From the NCBI GenBank assembly GCA_944472155.2, contig OX235279.1:140154920-140218919 (forward strand): a DNA stretch of 64,000 nt, given 5' to 3'. Below the pieces are notes generated by a model. It was given only the letters and a program-made list of their open reading frames with translations. It did not search any database and was not told where the DNA came from. The position numbers and the translations under genes were made by a program. Origin of the DNA: Trichobilharzia szidati. Taxonomy: Eukaryota > Platyhelminthes > Trematoda > Strigeidida > Schistosomatidae. The stretch's first letter is position 1; every line of letters begins with the position of its first letter. This document shows positions 33,650-45,400 of the stretch, one piece after another.

Positions 33650-35150
33650 GTCACCAAGCAATCATTAATTTCTACGACTTCTTAAATGTTTTTTATAACA
33701 TACTGTTACAAATTTGTTTCACAAACTTGGATTTTTATTCTGATATTTTGTACCGTTATCGAGCTCGTTATTAGGTCCCCTACAATTGTTCCACTGGGCA
33801 AACTGAAAGTGAGTATACAAATCTACTGAATGGCCCACTCAAATCAACTATTGATAATTTTCAATTGTATGCTAGGTATCTGGACGACATCTTTATTATC
33901 TGTGATGACGGTCACGATCTAAGTCAGTTACTACAAATATTCAACAAATGCCATTCAGCTACAAAGTTCACTCTTGAAATTGAAAACGAATTTAAAATCC
34001 CTTTTCTTAATGTTGAACTTACAAGAAGAGCTGACGGAACTTTAAGAAGGTCCATCCATAGGAAATCCACGTGGAGCGGCCAACTGACAGGGTACCAATC
34101 AGTCGAAAAAGAAACCCAATTAGATCTCTTGCTACTCGCGTTCGACGCATCTGCAGCTCTGATACCCTGGGAGAAGAACTACACTTCCTGAAAGAAATCC
34201 TCATACAAAATTGATATCCATCAAGATTCGTAGAAAAAACATTAAACAGAAAATCCAAAAGCAAGAAACGCCATCCGTGCCAAAAAGATACCTCGATTTC
34301 AAAGATGACCTACTCAGTGATGTCCTTATGAGGAGAATTTTCACTTTTTTAAGAAGAACATCCTTCTCGGCAACACTGAATGTAGCTTTCTCCAGTCGCC
34401 CACTGATCTGCAGAAGCCCAAAGGACAAGATCTCACACATGACCACTTCTGTGTATAGATCAGTTCACCTGTTGCTGTGGAGCCAGGCACATCGGTCGTT
34501 CGATGCGTCTTCTGTCAAAAAGGGTCAAAGAACACTATCCAGCGTTGCTGCAGAAAGGAAGTAGTGGCCGTATTAGGAGTGCAATAATCGAACATCCTTC
34601 AAAGTAATCTACAAAGTGAAGAACAACCTACCAAAGACAATACGTTGCCGCCTTCTTTGCATTGCAGAAGTCCTGGCCATTTAGTTAGAAGAACCAGAAC
34701 TATGCATACAAAAGAAAATTACTCAGCCACTTCCACTATTATGGTAACAGCTCTGATTAACTGACTCAACTTCTGCTTGTTTCCTTGTTTTTCTAACTAA
34801 TTAAAACTTTCGTATTCCCTTAAAACTTTTAAGAAACTCCATATTCTATTTTGTTTCCGTGTTCACCCTGAGCAGAACTCTTTCATCAAACTATTCATGC
34901 TAGAACGTAACTCTTCTTTAACAATCGTTTGTGACAACTCATCAGTTCTGTTACTAACCTCTTAAATCAACATCCCATTCCTCTGAATACTTTTCGTATT
35001 ACGCAACTCCAACAAAAACCTACTAATTGTATTTTCGTTTGACGAAGTTAATAACCATCTATATTTGCGATTGTACAGCTGTGAAAATGAATTCGCCGAA
35101 AAGATACTCTTTGCCGAATTACTGGTCTTCTCTCTATTATTGTTCGAATG
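33650..35150 (+). mobile_element. Penelope-like element, reverse transcriptase to tail
   Basis: The plus strand has GPLKSTIDNFQLYARYLDDI (YLDD active site, 33865-33900), FTLEIENEFKIPFLNVEL, RSIHRKSTWSGQ, the VPKRYLDFKDDLLSDVLMRR connector, FFSATLNVAFSSRP-like and RSPKDKISHM-TS stretches up to 34440, and, after frameshifts, IRSAIIEH near 34575 and CRLLCIAEVLAI near 34650. A long AT-rich 3' tail ends in TTGCGATTGTACAGCTGTG (~35060), also present in the inverted ends of the PLE at 6893-9035. Confidence 0.8.
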
Positions 35151-35508
35151 GTGATTTTTCATGATCTAAAAAGTACACAATTAGGTGTTATGATTGAACT
35201 TCCTGGATGTTATCATATCCCATTCTAGGGGGAGCATATAAAGTCGAATCCTTCATTGTCCCAGATTATCATTTCAATTTTGGAAAAAATCCACTTCATA
35301 AAATATATTTCCATTAAGTGAATTTAGTGTGTTGCTTTTATACTTATATTTTTGTAACCTTTTACTTGTTGAAAGTTTTTTCATGAAGTAATAACGAGGT
35401 AAAAATAATTCATCAACTTCATATTTTAATGGAAGAAATGTTATCGAACCTTTGGTGTATACTTCATCATAAACCTGAACGAATTATGAACCCGGAAGTG
35501 CATTGTGT

Positions 35509-35740
35509 TTAAGTCGCATTGGTCGTCCATTGGTAGAATACTTCCCGACCATGCTGTGGTCCGGGGGGTGGGTTGATTCCTATCCGACGCACCTTGCTTA
35601 GCCCAGTATAAATGGAGGGTCAGATGTGAGTTTAGCAATACCCCACCAATTAAAAAGAATATTACCACTGCTACTGTGACGCTTCAAAGCTCAAGTCTGA
35701 AGCCCTATCCTCCACTGGGAATGCAAACGAATGAAATCAA
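35509..35740 (+). mobile_element. SINE (family 1 variant), degenerate
   Basis: Plus-strand order: head CATTGGTCGTCCATTGGTAG, CATGCTGTGGTCCGGGG, body with CCACCAATTAAAAAGAATAT, and tail TGAAGCCCTATCCTCCACTG ending AATGAAATC. It resembles 27615-27869 more than the standard copies. Confidence 0.7.
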
Positions 35741-36149
35741 AGGAAACAATTCATTTAACTTAAGCATTTTTCAGGTGTAGATTTAGTTCCTGATGTGAAT
35801 TACTCGGACAGTGCAGTGTGCTTGACTTGTGCTAAAATTAAATTGGCACATTATTATTTTGAAATCGAAAACTCTGTTGTCACTGATAAATGACAGTCGG
35901 AAACTAAATTCACAAACGTGTTATGAATTTGGATCTCTGAACCCAACTGCTCAACCACAATACTATAAATCTTATCATAATCATTTTTTCATTATCACTA
36001 AATTAATTCTTATTGGTTAGTTAGTGTGATATTGTGTCCATCTATCACTAATTAGTGAGAGGTGGATTCAAAGGTGTTATAAATTCAGAAAACAAACAGT
36101 TTTTTAAACTAATATTATTCTTACCATTACCATTAATTCACTACCGGGT

Positions 36150-36440
36150 ATGTCGACTGAAACTGTCGGTTCATGGACGAAATCATGTGCAATTTGTAAA
36201 CGATTAGATGACAAAATCGCTCTTATCACAGGATGTAATACTGGCATTGGTTTATACACTGCTAGTGAGTTAGCACGTCGTGGAGCAACAGTTATTATGG
36301 CTTGCAGAAATGTGGATAAAGCTGAAAGAGCTAAAATGCAAATTTTAGCAAAATATGGCTCTAACAATCCAAAAAGCCGAGAAATTGATATTGCATGCCG
36401 TGAAGTTATACCATCACTGAGTACTGTTGAACCACATCAG
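36150..36440 (+). CDS. SDR-B exon 1
   Basis: 97 codons from ATG 36150 (context GGGTATGTCG), ending CATCAG|GTATAC. It carries the Rossmann fold start and the extended link (NNPKSREIDIACREV) shared with SDR-A. Reading past the donor stops within two codons. Confidence 0.92.
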
Positions 36441-39400
36441 GTATACTGATGCATTATATTTGTTTGATTCTTTTTAAAAATTGAAATTTACTTTACAATA
36501 ATGCGAATAACTAGTGCAGCTTTACTTTCATGATGCAACCAGGTAATATAGTGATAATAAATTACTTGAAATGTATTCATTGCATTTATTTTCATGTGCT
36601 TGTTTGTAGGGATTTCGTTATATTTAGGTTTGGTTGTGTCAAGTATCTTCATCTGTTTGAGGACCGTTGAAAAGCAGGAAGTATTGTACAGAAGCTGAGT
36701 CGCAGTCTGCGACCCTTCGACAGTACGCACCTATGAAAGGTTATGCCCAGGACCTTCAGGTTATGAGGTGCACACGCTACTATTGAGTCACCGGGGTTGA
36801 ATCCAATCACCTATGAATTCTAACTTCCGCTAGTTCATGATATACAGCTCCAGAGTTAATTAGTGTCATAGAATAGTATCTCTGCTTGATGAAATTGGCC
36901 TTTTTCTCCTTCGCATATAAGAACTTCAAGAATTTATCTCCTACGGTCAGTCATTAATCATGAGTAGATTAATTATCCAGAATGTGATTTATTCGTTTTA
37001 CAAGTTAGTTACATATTGGCGACGCAATACATTTCCTTTCAAAAACATCTCTATTCTGAGTGGAAGCGACTAGCAAAACTTCGTGTTAATCCTTAGACAT
37101 CACTCAGGCAGCCATACTAGGGGCCAACATATCAGCGGGAGTTCGAGCACTTCAGTCTAGTCAACAGGCATTAAAAATTCACTCAAAACTAATTTTATCT
37201 GTTCATTTTCTAATTCCGATACGTGTTATCAGCACAACCATCTACCACTATCGATGAATGTTATGTGTGATCAAGCAGAAAACGAATTTAGGAGGCATAA
37301 ATAGGAAAAGTTGTTTTTCAAAACGTTTACCACAATGCTGATAAGAATTAAGATAAAATGGAAATTAGATAACCTTGTTTTTGTTAAAGCAAATGCTGCC
37401 AACGTTCCATATATATATGCATATATATATATATGTAAAACTTGGGCACTGTGGTAGTATGTAATTCCGTATTAGTTTGTTTATTAGACGTATCACACAG
37501 TGATGAAACAGTACTGTTTACTGGACGATGTTTAGAACAAAATTTATTGTTCATAATCATGTCATCAATTATAATCACACGAGTTCGAAACTTGAGTTTT
37601 ATAGTTTTCTTTGTTCTCTTCTATTTGTCGTCGTTGGGGTAGTAGAATTTTCCAGATATCTGGGACAGGTGTTGAATCATTCCTATGACAGGTATTTGCT
37701 GTTGATTCGATAAACAAAGCTTCTGTTATCAACCTCTCCCTCCACCCTGTGACATTAGATTTTAAAACTGTCATCCTATCCCATCCTATTGTATGGTTGT
37801 GTGTAATTGCATGTAATGCTATCTAAGGTTGAACTATTCTCCAGATTTCTTATCTTATTCGGGTCAACTAATCTAGATTTTGCTAGATTTTTATGTTCGG
37901 CTAGTCTGACTGCCCCTGTTCTATTAGTTTGACCTATGTATTTGACCTGACAATCATTGCAGGGTATTAAATAAATTAAATCATTTTGTTTAATTAACTC
38001 CACAGGCAGGATCCTTTAACCGACAACGCTTGTTTCTAATTGAGTTTGTGAGTTTGAATGTCACTTTTATTCCTGCTAGCATTGTTAAGAATGGAATTAC
38101 TGCTGATAATTTAGATTCCTTATTGTTGGTGTCGTCATCCGGTAAATAATACTGTTTCACTGTGTGATATATATAATTTGCTAGAACAAAGAGTTAAATG
38201 CTTTGATAGCTTAAGATAACTATATCCTCGGATGAGGTTGGAAATTGTTTTACCTCTCTTTGAAAACGGTTATTTTGTAGCGGACATTTAATCATCATAT
38301 TTGATAGCATCTTCAGGGTTCATTGTATTTATACATGTCTAGTTAGGCAGTTGTTCCCTTCTTCACATGTTCATTTGTACTCATCATTGATGAATTCTAC
38401 AAAATTATTTTTTTGATACATCCGAATCCGATAATAAAACGTGTTAACAATGCGATATGATTCTTTCAATTTTCTTTCTCTTTTAGCTTTTAATCCAAGA
38501 AGTTGATCTTGCTTCTTTGAAGTCGATTAAAGCATTTGCTGATAAAATCAAAGAAAATTACACAAAAATTGATTTTTTGATTAATAATGCTGGACTTATA
38601 CGACGCAAATATGAAACAACTGAAGATGGTTTTGAAGTAACAATGGGAGTTAATTACTTTGGACCATTTCTGCTAACAGAACTACTAATACCATTGTTGA
38701 AAAATGCTGCACCATCGAGAATAATAAATATTTCATCTTTCACTCATAATGACGGACGTATAGTTAAACCGGATTTACAGTACAATAAAAAGGACTATAA
38801 GGAAATGAATGCATACAAGGCATCGAAATTAGCAAATGTTATACATGCTATGGAATTGAGCGAACGTTTAAGAGACAGCGGTATCACGGCGGTCAGTTTG
38901 CATCCGGGAGTAGTAAAGACTGAAATAATGAGGGATCTCACTAGTTTTCCTTTGGTATGATTAACAATAATATTCTTAAAACTTTTGACAATATCACAAC
39001 GCATACAAGATTTAAATTCATCCATTGTGGTCCTCTTGAAGTCACATAAGGCCGCAACTGATGCATTAGCTCGTATAGCAACTTGTACGCTTCTAAGGAG
39101 TAAAAAGTGGCAGTATTCAATTCAGGGGGCCTCTGAATTACTGATTGAACTGAGTCACAAGACGTGACTGCTAACCAGATTGCTATTCCACTGCAGTCAA
39201 CACAAACAATCAACAACCTTCATGTGAATGAGTAATAGGTAACCATCTTTTGACCACTCTACTACCTGTAGAGATAGATCTGTTAACCGTAACCATACCG
39301 AAATAGAAGAAGAAGAAGGATAGGTGATAATCGGTGAACAGAAAGGTGTCATTCGTTCACATGATGACCTAGTCGGTAGGTGAGCATCCTACCTCAGCTG

Positions 39401-41890
39401 GACTAGTAATTAAAGACTGCTGGTTAGAACCCTGATAAGACCTACAGTTTGATGTCACCTTAGAAAACCAGCCATCACATTAGTAACAGTCTATCATCCT
39501 AAAACTATCTAAGATAATATCATCACTTTCGCCCACTAGACTTTCGCAGAACTAAAAAAGTCTGCATATTACTCTATGAGTCATTACAGCAATCTGAATT
39601 AATTTTTTACACCACTTTTATTCATTGTGCTCAAGTGTTTGGATACTTGGGATATAAACGGACATTTATATAAATAAATCGCTTCTATGTCCAGTTTTTT
39701 CTTCATACTGTCGTCTATTAAAACACACATCTAGGAGTGCTAAGTTTTCTCCAGCCACACCCAACATATGCAAGAGAAGTGACTCAAGCCAAATACCAGA
39801 GATATGGGAGATAATATTACGAATCAAATCATAGGATAACAAATTATGTTAAAACTTTGTTTCAATTAAAATTATAACATTCTGATAAGTTATTTATTTT
39901 ATATTACTGACAAAACATCTTTTTCCCCATCTTATTGACTCACAACACTCGTCTTATTTCTCATCTTATCATATTTTATTGATATTAATAATTTTTTTAC
40001 TCAAGTATACAAACGAAGTCAGAAAGCTGTGTGAGTAACTTCATATGATTATGAGCAATAAATTGTGCTATAAAGGTCATCAGTAAATATACACGTCTAA
40101 GACTATGAGAATTTATCAAAATGAATTTTATCCATAATTAATCTATACTCTGTCAGAGTGCCCTAGTTTTATCCATATAGCTCAAACATATTTTGTCAAT
40201 TCTTCGTCGATTCCACGTTGTCAATACTGTAGTTTATTTGTTCTGATAATTCAAAAAACAAAAAATACAGTTTTAACACGGATTAAATGAATATAACTGT
40301 ATTCTTGAGAGCATTATTCACTGCAGCTTTCACTTGGATCTTTTCACTGAAAGCGTAGACGAAACACCCTACTGGGTTTTCCTTCGATTCTATATTCATT
40401 TTTTTTGTCTAAACTGAAAACAGATGGAAAGACAGGATAAAATTAGTACCATTTAATCAGAAATGTTGTTTACTATTGATATAAGTATAAAACTTGGGCA
40501 CTGTGGTAGAGTTTAACTCCATTATGGGTAAGATTTTATTTTGATACATCACACAGTGTTTATTATACAGTAATATTAACTGATGACGTTTCGAGCACAA
40601 ATTATTGCCACTCATAATCATATCAAGTTACTCACACAACTTTTTTCCTTCATTTATATACATGAGTGAAATTGATTATACATAGCATAATGTTCATTCA
40701 GAAATAATAATACGAGTGTTATTGGTCATTTACAATCAGATGGGAAATAAGACGAGTGTTTTTATAGTTATTATAAGTAACTTCTTAGAATGTTTTGATG
40801 TGCTTGAAGTGAAATAGAATTTTAAGATTATTTATTATCCTCCTCTGATTTGACTGGTGGTAATAATATCTTCCATATCTCTGGTATTTCCATTGAGTCA
40901 TTTCTGTAGCACGTGTTGGTTGTAGATTCTATGAGCAAGGATTCAATAATCAATCTCTCTCTCCACCTACCTATATTACTTATTAGAATGTTAACCCTCT
41001 CCCATCCACCCTGTTGTGTGTTAATGCATGCAGTGCAATGTAGTGTGAGCTTTTTTCTAAATTACTTATCTTCTCTGGGTCAACCATTCTTACCTTAATT
41101 GGTGGATGGTGACTAGCAGTGGAATCCAGGACAACGCGCATTTCGTCCTATTTGAGACTCGTCAACTGGATGTACCTGCATTTTTCAGTGAGTGATGAAA
41201 TTCCCACCGAGGCTCGAACCCAGTGACCATAGTTTCAAACGCCAAAGCGTTATCCACTAGACCACTTGGGCCACGGGAAAATCTAAAATTCAGTTACAGT
41301 CTTCCCTTAGCTAAATTCTTATGTTCCGACAATCTGACTACTCCGCCCGACCTACTAGTTTGACCTATGCAGTTGACTTCACAGACATTGTTTACTAGTC
41401 TAAGATTAAAGGTTATTTATATTTCGCTAAACTTTCAGCTGTTTAAAGTCAACTAATTCAAAGATAGTTTGTGTTATGTGTGCCGTCTACTATTCATAAT
41501 GTGTAGTGAGGGTCTTATCTTGTTCTACTTAAATTGTATTTCAAGAATTAGCGTTGAGGTTAGAAACTTCTCGTGTAAGTATAGCAGATAAGACTGATCT
41601 TTTCATAGATACACAACTGCTGCGTGCTGACAGTAATGCGTTGTTGTTTTTTATTTTCACTTCTCTTGTAGAATCTTATTCCACTAGTATTCAGGAGATT
41701 TTTCCTTAGCCCATGGGAAGGAGCACAAACTACTTTGTATACGGTGCTGACCAATTATTTAATCTCAGGTGGTTACTATTCAAACTGTGCACTGAAAGAA
41801 CCTACAAGTCTGGTAAAAAATGTTGAAGTGAGAAGATGGTTTTGGAGACGAACGTGTGACCTATTGAATATTCAACCATCTGATCAGTAA
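36150..41890 (+). CDS. SDR-B: short-chain dehydrogenase, retinol-dehydrogenase type (3 exons)
   Basis: Spliced: exon 1 36150-36440, exon 2 38487-38954, exon 3 41672-41890, giving 325 residues. Both junctions are phase 0 with GT/AG ends. Cofactor motif TGCNTGIG, NADP-type ACRN, NNAG, catalytic Ser in INISS and YKASK (YxxxK) are intact, so an NADP(H)-dependent oxidoreductase on a retinoid-, steroid- or lipid-type substrate is expected. No signal peptide or membrane anchor is seen. Exon 2 has exactly the length of SDR-A exon 2 and exon 3 differs by one codon, which marks the pair as duplicates now in opposite orientation. Intron 1 (2.0 kb) and intron 2 (2.7 kb) each hold an antisense PLE piece; the second also has a nested SM-alpha. 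AATAAA at 41989-41994 is a likely poly(A) signal. Physiological substrate is not inferable. Confidence 0.9.
36650..36800 (-). mobile_element. tRNA-like SINE (family 3) in SDR-B intron 1
   Basis: On the minus strand a GGATTCAACCCCGG box region, then a body with AACCTGAAGG and a tail CTGCTTTTCAACGGTCCTC. It matches the order at 31090-31260, antisense to the gene. Confidence 0.45.
37430..38300 (-). mobile_element. PLE 3' half with GIY-YIG end in SDR-B intron 1, antisense
   Basis: Minus strand 37776-38003 encodes a good GIY-YIG endonuclease start: IYLIPCNDCQVKYIGQTNRT with RLAEHKNLAKSRL downstream. GIY-YIG enzymes nick DNA for PLE insertion. Its lower-coordinate side (37430-37575) is the PLE terminal repeat, with CACTGTGGTAG and a hairpin flanked by TGATTATGA. 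The reverse transcriptase is mostly missing. Confidence 0.8.
38487..38954 (+). CDS. SDR-B exon 2
   Basis: Acceptor TTTCTCTTTTAG with a strong pyrimidine tract; donor CCTTTG|GTATGA. It encodes DLASLKSIKAF, INNAG, VNYFGPFLLTELL, the catalytic Ser and the YxxxK pair, and ends after HPGVVKTEIMRD. Confidence 0.93.
39000..39985. other. SDR-B intron 2, first part
   Basis: No exon is seen. A weak tRNA-like stretch at 39365-39445 (CTAGTCGGTAGGTGAGCATCC, then GGTTAGAACCC) may be an old SINE head. Confidence 0.35.
39990..40135 (+). repeat. PLE terminal repeat, plus orientation
   Basis: CATATGATTATGAGCAATAA, then GTCATCAGTAAATAT and ATTTATCAAAATGAATTTTA matches the terminal repeat at 47609-47704 and is inverted relative to 40490-40640. 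The pair encloses about 350 bp in SDR-B intron 2. Confidence 0.65.
40490..41400 (-). mobile_element. PLE 3' half in SDR-B intron 2, interrupted by SM-alpha
   Basis: Terminal repeat at 40490-40640 (CTTGGGCACTGTGGTAG, ACTGATGACGTTTCGAGCAC), AT-rich 3' region, then GIY-YIG-side sequence at 41040-41097 and 41305-41400 collinear with 37790-37960. The two latter blocks are separated by the SINE at 41098-41304. The element is antisense to SDR-B. Confidence 0.75.
41098..41304 (-). mobile_element. SM-alpha-type SINE with hammerhead motif, nested in a PLE
   Basis: The minus strand starts with a tRNA-like region: A box TGGTCTAGTGG (41264-41254) and B box GGTTCGAGCCT (41220-41210), the internal polymerase III promoter. 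It then carries a hammerhead-ribozyme layout. The first core box reads TTGACGA (about 41166-41160) where CTGATGA is needed, stem II GTCTC/GGAC is intact, GAAA lies at 41144-41141, and the GTC cleavage triplet at 41132-41130. The C-to-T change at core position 3 should abolish cleavage. CCTTA at 41093-41097 and 41305-41309 is the target duplication. The related PLE at 45300-45360 shows the uninterrupted sequence. Confidence 0.88.
41672..41890 (+). CDS. SDR-B exon 3
   Basis: Acceptor TTCTCTTGTAG; 72 codons then TAA at 41888-41890. It contains FFLSPWEGAQTTLYTVL, SGGYYSNC and RRTCDLL, the C-terminal cap of the RDH fold. A downstream TTTCCTTAG could be mistaken for the acceptor, but the in-frame 13 codons before SPW match SDR-A in number and in F-LSPW. 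Confidence 0.92.
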   Translation, partial: NLIPLVFRRFFLSPWEGAQTTLYTVLTNYLISGGYYSNCALKEPTSLVKNVEVRRWFWRRTCDLLNIQPSDQ

Positions 41891-42295
41891 ACTGTATATT
41901 ATTAAAATGTAATGTGTAAACCACTTGACTGAGATTAACATAAAGCTATTGGTATCACAGTGACAGTTTTTAATTATGCTTAAATATTAATAAAACACTT
42001 CTTTTTAAATGAATTGGATCCTAGCACGTCTGCAATTTTACACTTCTGATAAATCATTGGTTTTGCTGAGGTAGATTATTTTGGCTGTTTGGGAGGCAGT
42101 GAGTGGTTGAAGTAGAAAGGGGGGAAATGCGGGTTAACATATACTATTCAACCAACACAAATCACTTTATTTGGCCCATTTTATAAGCAGCCTCCCAAAT
42201 AATGTAAATATTTCAGTTAGTGTAGTTTAAAATTTTATGAGGTCGTATATAGCATCAAATAACAATTCGCCTTAAACGTGGAGTGAAGTAAATCT
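41891..42295. other. Downstream of SDR-B
   Basis: It has the AATAAA at 41989 and a small imperfect inverted repeat (TGGGAGGCAGT near 42088, AGCAGCCTCCCAAA near 42186). Nothing else. Confidence 0.4.
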
Positions 42296-42299
42296 ATGT

Positions 42300-43345
42300 A
42301 AGGTCGACAAAAATGTATAAGAAACCAACAATACTATTAAGGGAAAGACGACTGCCTGATTGTATCATGAACATGTGAAAAATTAGCTGAGCTTTGAGTC
42401 ACAGAGCAAGAGCAATCTGCTCGGATGAATGTCTTGATGAGGAACGTAATAATATTAAACGGCTGTTGAGTGGAAACGGTTATCCAGAATATGAATCTAA
42501 AATCAAGGTAGTTCAAGTTACCAACAGTTCCTAAAATGGCCTTATTTTTACAAATTCAGTTCCTCGGAGACCACATCAGCGAGATACTAACACAACGCCT
42601 TAGAAACTCTGTAAAAGAGTATTCCCTGATGCTAAATACGATGTGTCTTCAAAACCACTCCTCTTTTGCGTTCAAGAGTAAAAGATAAACTGCCTAATTT
42701 CGCCTATTCCATGTATATCTACCAATTTAACTGCTTCTGTGGAGTGTGCCAGTTACATAACCCGTACAATTAGGCGTGTTTCTCGTCGGATTTCCGAACG
42801 TCACTCTGCATAGTGGTTAAGTGAAGGTCAAAGAAAACACATTCGTAGTGCTATTCTATCTCATCTTGTGGATACAGAACACAAGATTGATGTCAACGAG
42901 GCCTTCAAAGTCATTTACCACATAACAACAAATCTTAACCTTGTCTACCACATATTGCTGAGACCATTGGGATCCACATTAAGAAGCCTAATTTACGTGT
43001 CCAAAAGAAGTGGGTTCAGACATTGTCCTTACCTTGGCCATCTATGTCCTACTGATCCTCAAATTTTTGTGAAATTTTCCTAATTTTATTTGATATTCTA
43101 TTTGGTATTATATTTTTATTGTTATTATTATTTAAGCATCTCTAATGAACTGTAATTCCTGACATCTTACTTTACAAGTCGATAGTATTTAAGGAGCACT
43201 AATATTGTTATTGCCTACTATTCTAGAATATTCTGTAAATATTAACAAAATCATAATTGTAGAGCCAGAAGAGGAAATTATCGAAAAGGATATTCTTTGC
43301 TCAATTATTTTGTGTTTTACAGATGTCTGAATGAATATTTCCGCT
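42300..43345 (+). mobile_element. PLE 3' part (copy 1 of a direct repeat)
   Basis: The plus strand holds the TVPKMALFLQIQFLG-like connector (~42520-42570), the endonuclease side (CIYQFNCFCGVCQ near 42715-42745), and a tail with AFKVIYHI (42903-42925). From about 42510 to 43345 it is near-collinear with 50165-51035. The 3' end is CAGATGTCTGAATGAATATT. Confidence 0.75.
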
Positions 43346-43579
43346 AAATTATTAAAGTCTTAGTCTTACTAAATTCCGAATTCATAATTATTGTTATTCC
43401 AACCAATTAGATACTGACTTTAGTGAGTACTGTCATTTAATGTATTTACTTTCTTAATGTTACTTTCTAAGCAAAGTTAGGAATCTGTATAAATATGAAC
43501 CATGATTACAAATTATTCTAAATTTTCAGCACTGTGAATCATAACATCAATTTGTCAGCTAGGCATAATTGTGACGGTC

Positions 43580-45400
43580 ACTTCAACTTTTTTTGGCTAA
43601 TCCAAGACACGAGATAATGAGACAGTTAATAGTGGCTAATACTGCTCTGAAGACACAGTGGAGAGGGAGTTCGACTTTGTTGAAAAGTATGTGTCTGAAA
43701 ATGGGTATTTTAAGTGATTCACAAGTCGAGACAGAAGCAATGATGGCCAAGAGAAAGTATTTATCCACTTAACTTCAAAGATGATATATATCAAACAATG
43801 GACAAGAGAATATCAATTGCTCTTGCTATTACTGACTTCCGTTTACAGCACTTTTTTCGCTCTTTATCCACAGAAGCTGAACAAGTAAATGTGACTACAT
43901 CAAGAAAGTCACTGAACATATTGAGACGGGTCCATTTGAGGAAATTAAGAAGCCTGTAGATACAATAATGAATAAGGTTAAGAAATCTAAAGCGGATTTA
44001 ATACACAGAATGAAGCCGTCACTGGGCGAGTCTTAATGGTTTAATTTAATGCCTAAAACTTAAAATGCCAGTAGAATCTATGTTACTACTGAAATACATA
44101 AGCCACGTTACCCCATACCAGCAATAGCAGATTTCAGAAATACCTCTACTTATGAATTATTAAAACACTTAGCTCTAATACTAAGTCCCATTAGAAATCG
44201 TTCAAACTCTAGACTAACTAATTCATATGAGGTGAAAAATAAACTAAATGACATTCAACTAGACAATGATGAAACAATGGTTAGTTTTGATACAACTAGT
44301 CTTTATACTAATATACCAGTCAATATGGCCTTAGAAGCAGTTAAAAAAGAAGTAACTGAAGATCCTGAACTCACTCATAGGACGAAGCTGCCCATTGAGG
44401 AAATTACTTTAGGGATTCGGTTATGCCTCACATCTACTATCTTTAAATTCCAAGGTAAAATACATAGACAAACAGAAGGTGTAGCAATGAGATGGATCAC
44501 CAATATCCCCAATCTTAGCAGATATATTTATGGACAGCTGGGAAAATATTGCTCTTAATACATTTAATCCTACTCCAAAAATATGGTGGATATATGTGGA
44601 TGACACTTTCACACAGTGTTAAAAACAAAACATATCTCTAGCATCTTGACACATATAAACTCACTAGCAGAGGGAATAAAATTCACATCTGAATCGGAAA
44701 GTGAACAAGGAGAATTACCTATGTTAGATTGTAAAATAAAACGAATAGAGGAAGGTAAACTGCACACTAACGTTTATAAAAAACCAATGCATTCAACTAA
44801 CAGGTATTTAGACTTCAACTCATCACATCCATTAACTGTTAAGGGAGGCTTAGTAGTTAAGTGTCTAACAAACTCAGCAATAGCACTAAGTAGCACAAGA
44901 AAAGACCTAAATGATGGAATGAAACAGATAGAAGAAGCTTTGGTATCAAATAACTAACTATCCTATAAAATTCATTAGGAAGATCAGAAAAGGCCAAAAG
45001 CAAAATAAAAATAACTGTGAAACTAGTAATGATAACATAAATAAGAGAGAATATAAGTCGTCTATTGTTGTACCATATAAGGGAGGGGGATATATGAGAT
45101 CCTACGTATGATTCTTAACAAAGCAGGAATCAGGGTGGTGGCATTTAAACCTACAAACTCACTCAGATAGGACAAGCTCTGTAGGTTAAAGGACCCTGTC
45201 GGTTGACCCAATTAGACAAAATTATATAATTTACAAAATACGCTGCTATGACTGTGAGTTTGGTGAAATACATAGGTGAGATTAGTGGATCAGGCGAGGT
45301 AGTCAGATTGTCGGAACATAAGAATTTAGCTTAGGTAAGAATGGTTGACCCCTAGAAGATAAATAATTTAGAAAAAAGCTCAGCAGTACATAGCAGTGCA
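43580..45400 (+). mobile_element. Penelope-like element, most complete of its subfamily
   Basis: The plus strand reads from an N-terminal region near 43600, through SFDTTSLYTNIPVNMALEAV (motif A, 44280-44340) and QTEGVAM-W, to WIYVDDTF (YVDD, about 44588-44612, in a second frame). It then reads KFTSESESEQGELPMLDCKI, LHTNVYKKPMHSTNRYLDFN (44616-44957), a FKPTNSL-Q block near 45150, and a GIY-YIG start IIYKI-CYDCE (45225-45265) with LSEHKNLA remnants. At least one frameshift sits just after YVDD and others before the endonuclease. Same subfamily as the pieces in the SDR-B introns. Confidence 0.85.
44232..44957 (+). pseudogene. PLE reverse transcriptase fragments (two frames)
   Basis: 44232-44558 carries motif A and the following fingers/palm helix (EEITLGIRLCLTSTIFKFQG). 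The frame breaks after GVAM, just where PLEs have G-P-L-S/G, and the YVDD falls in another frame. 44616-44957 resumes with LPMLDCKI and HTNVYKKP. Together they make one broken reverse transcriptase. Confidence 0.8.

Noticed and set aside
41701..41709. TTTCCTTAG as the SDR-B exon 3 acceptor
   Set aside because: Using it would lose 13 codons that match SDR-A exon 3 in number and in the F-LSPW motif; the upstream TTCTCTTGTAG is in phase 0.
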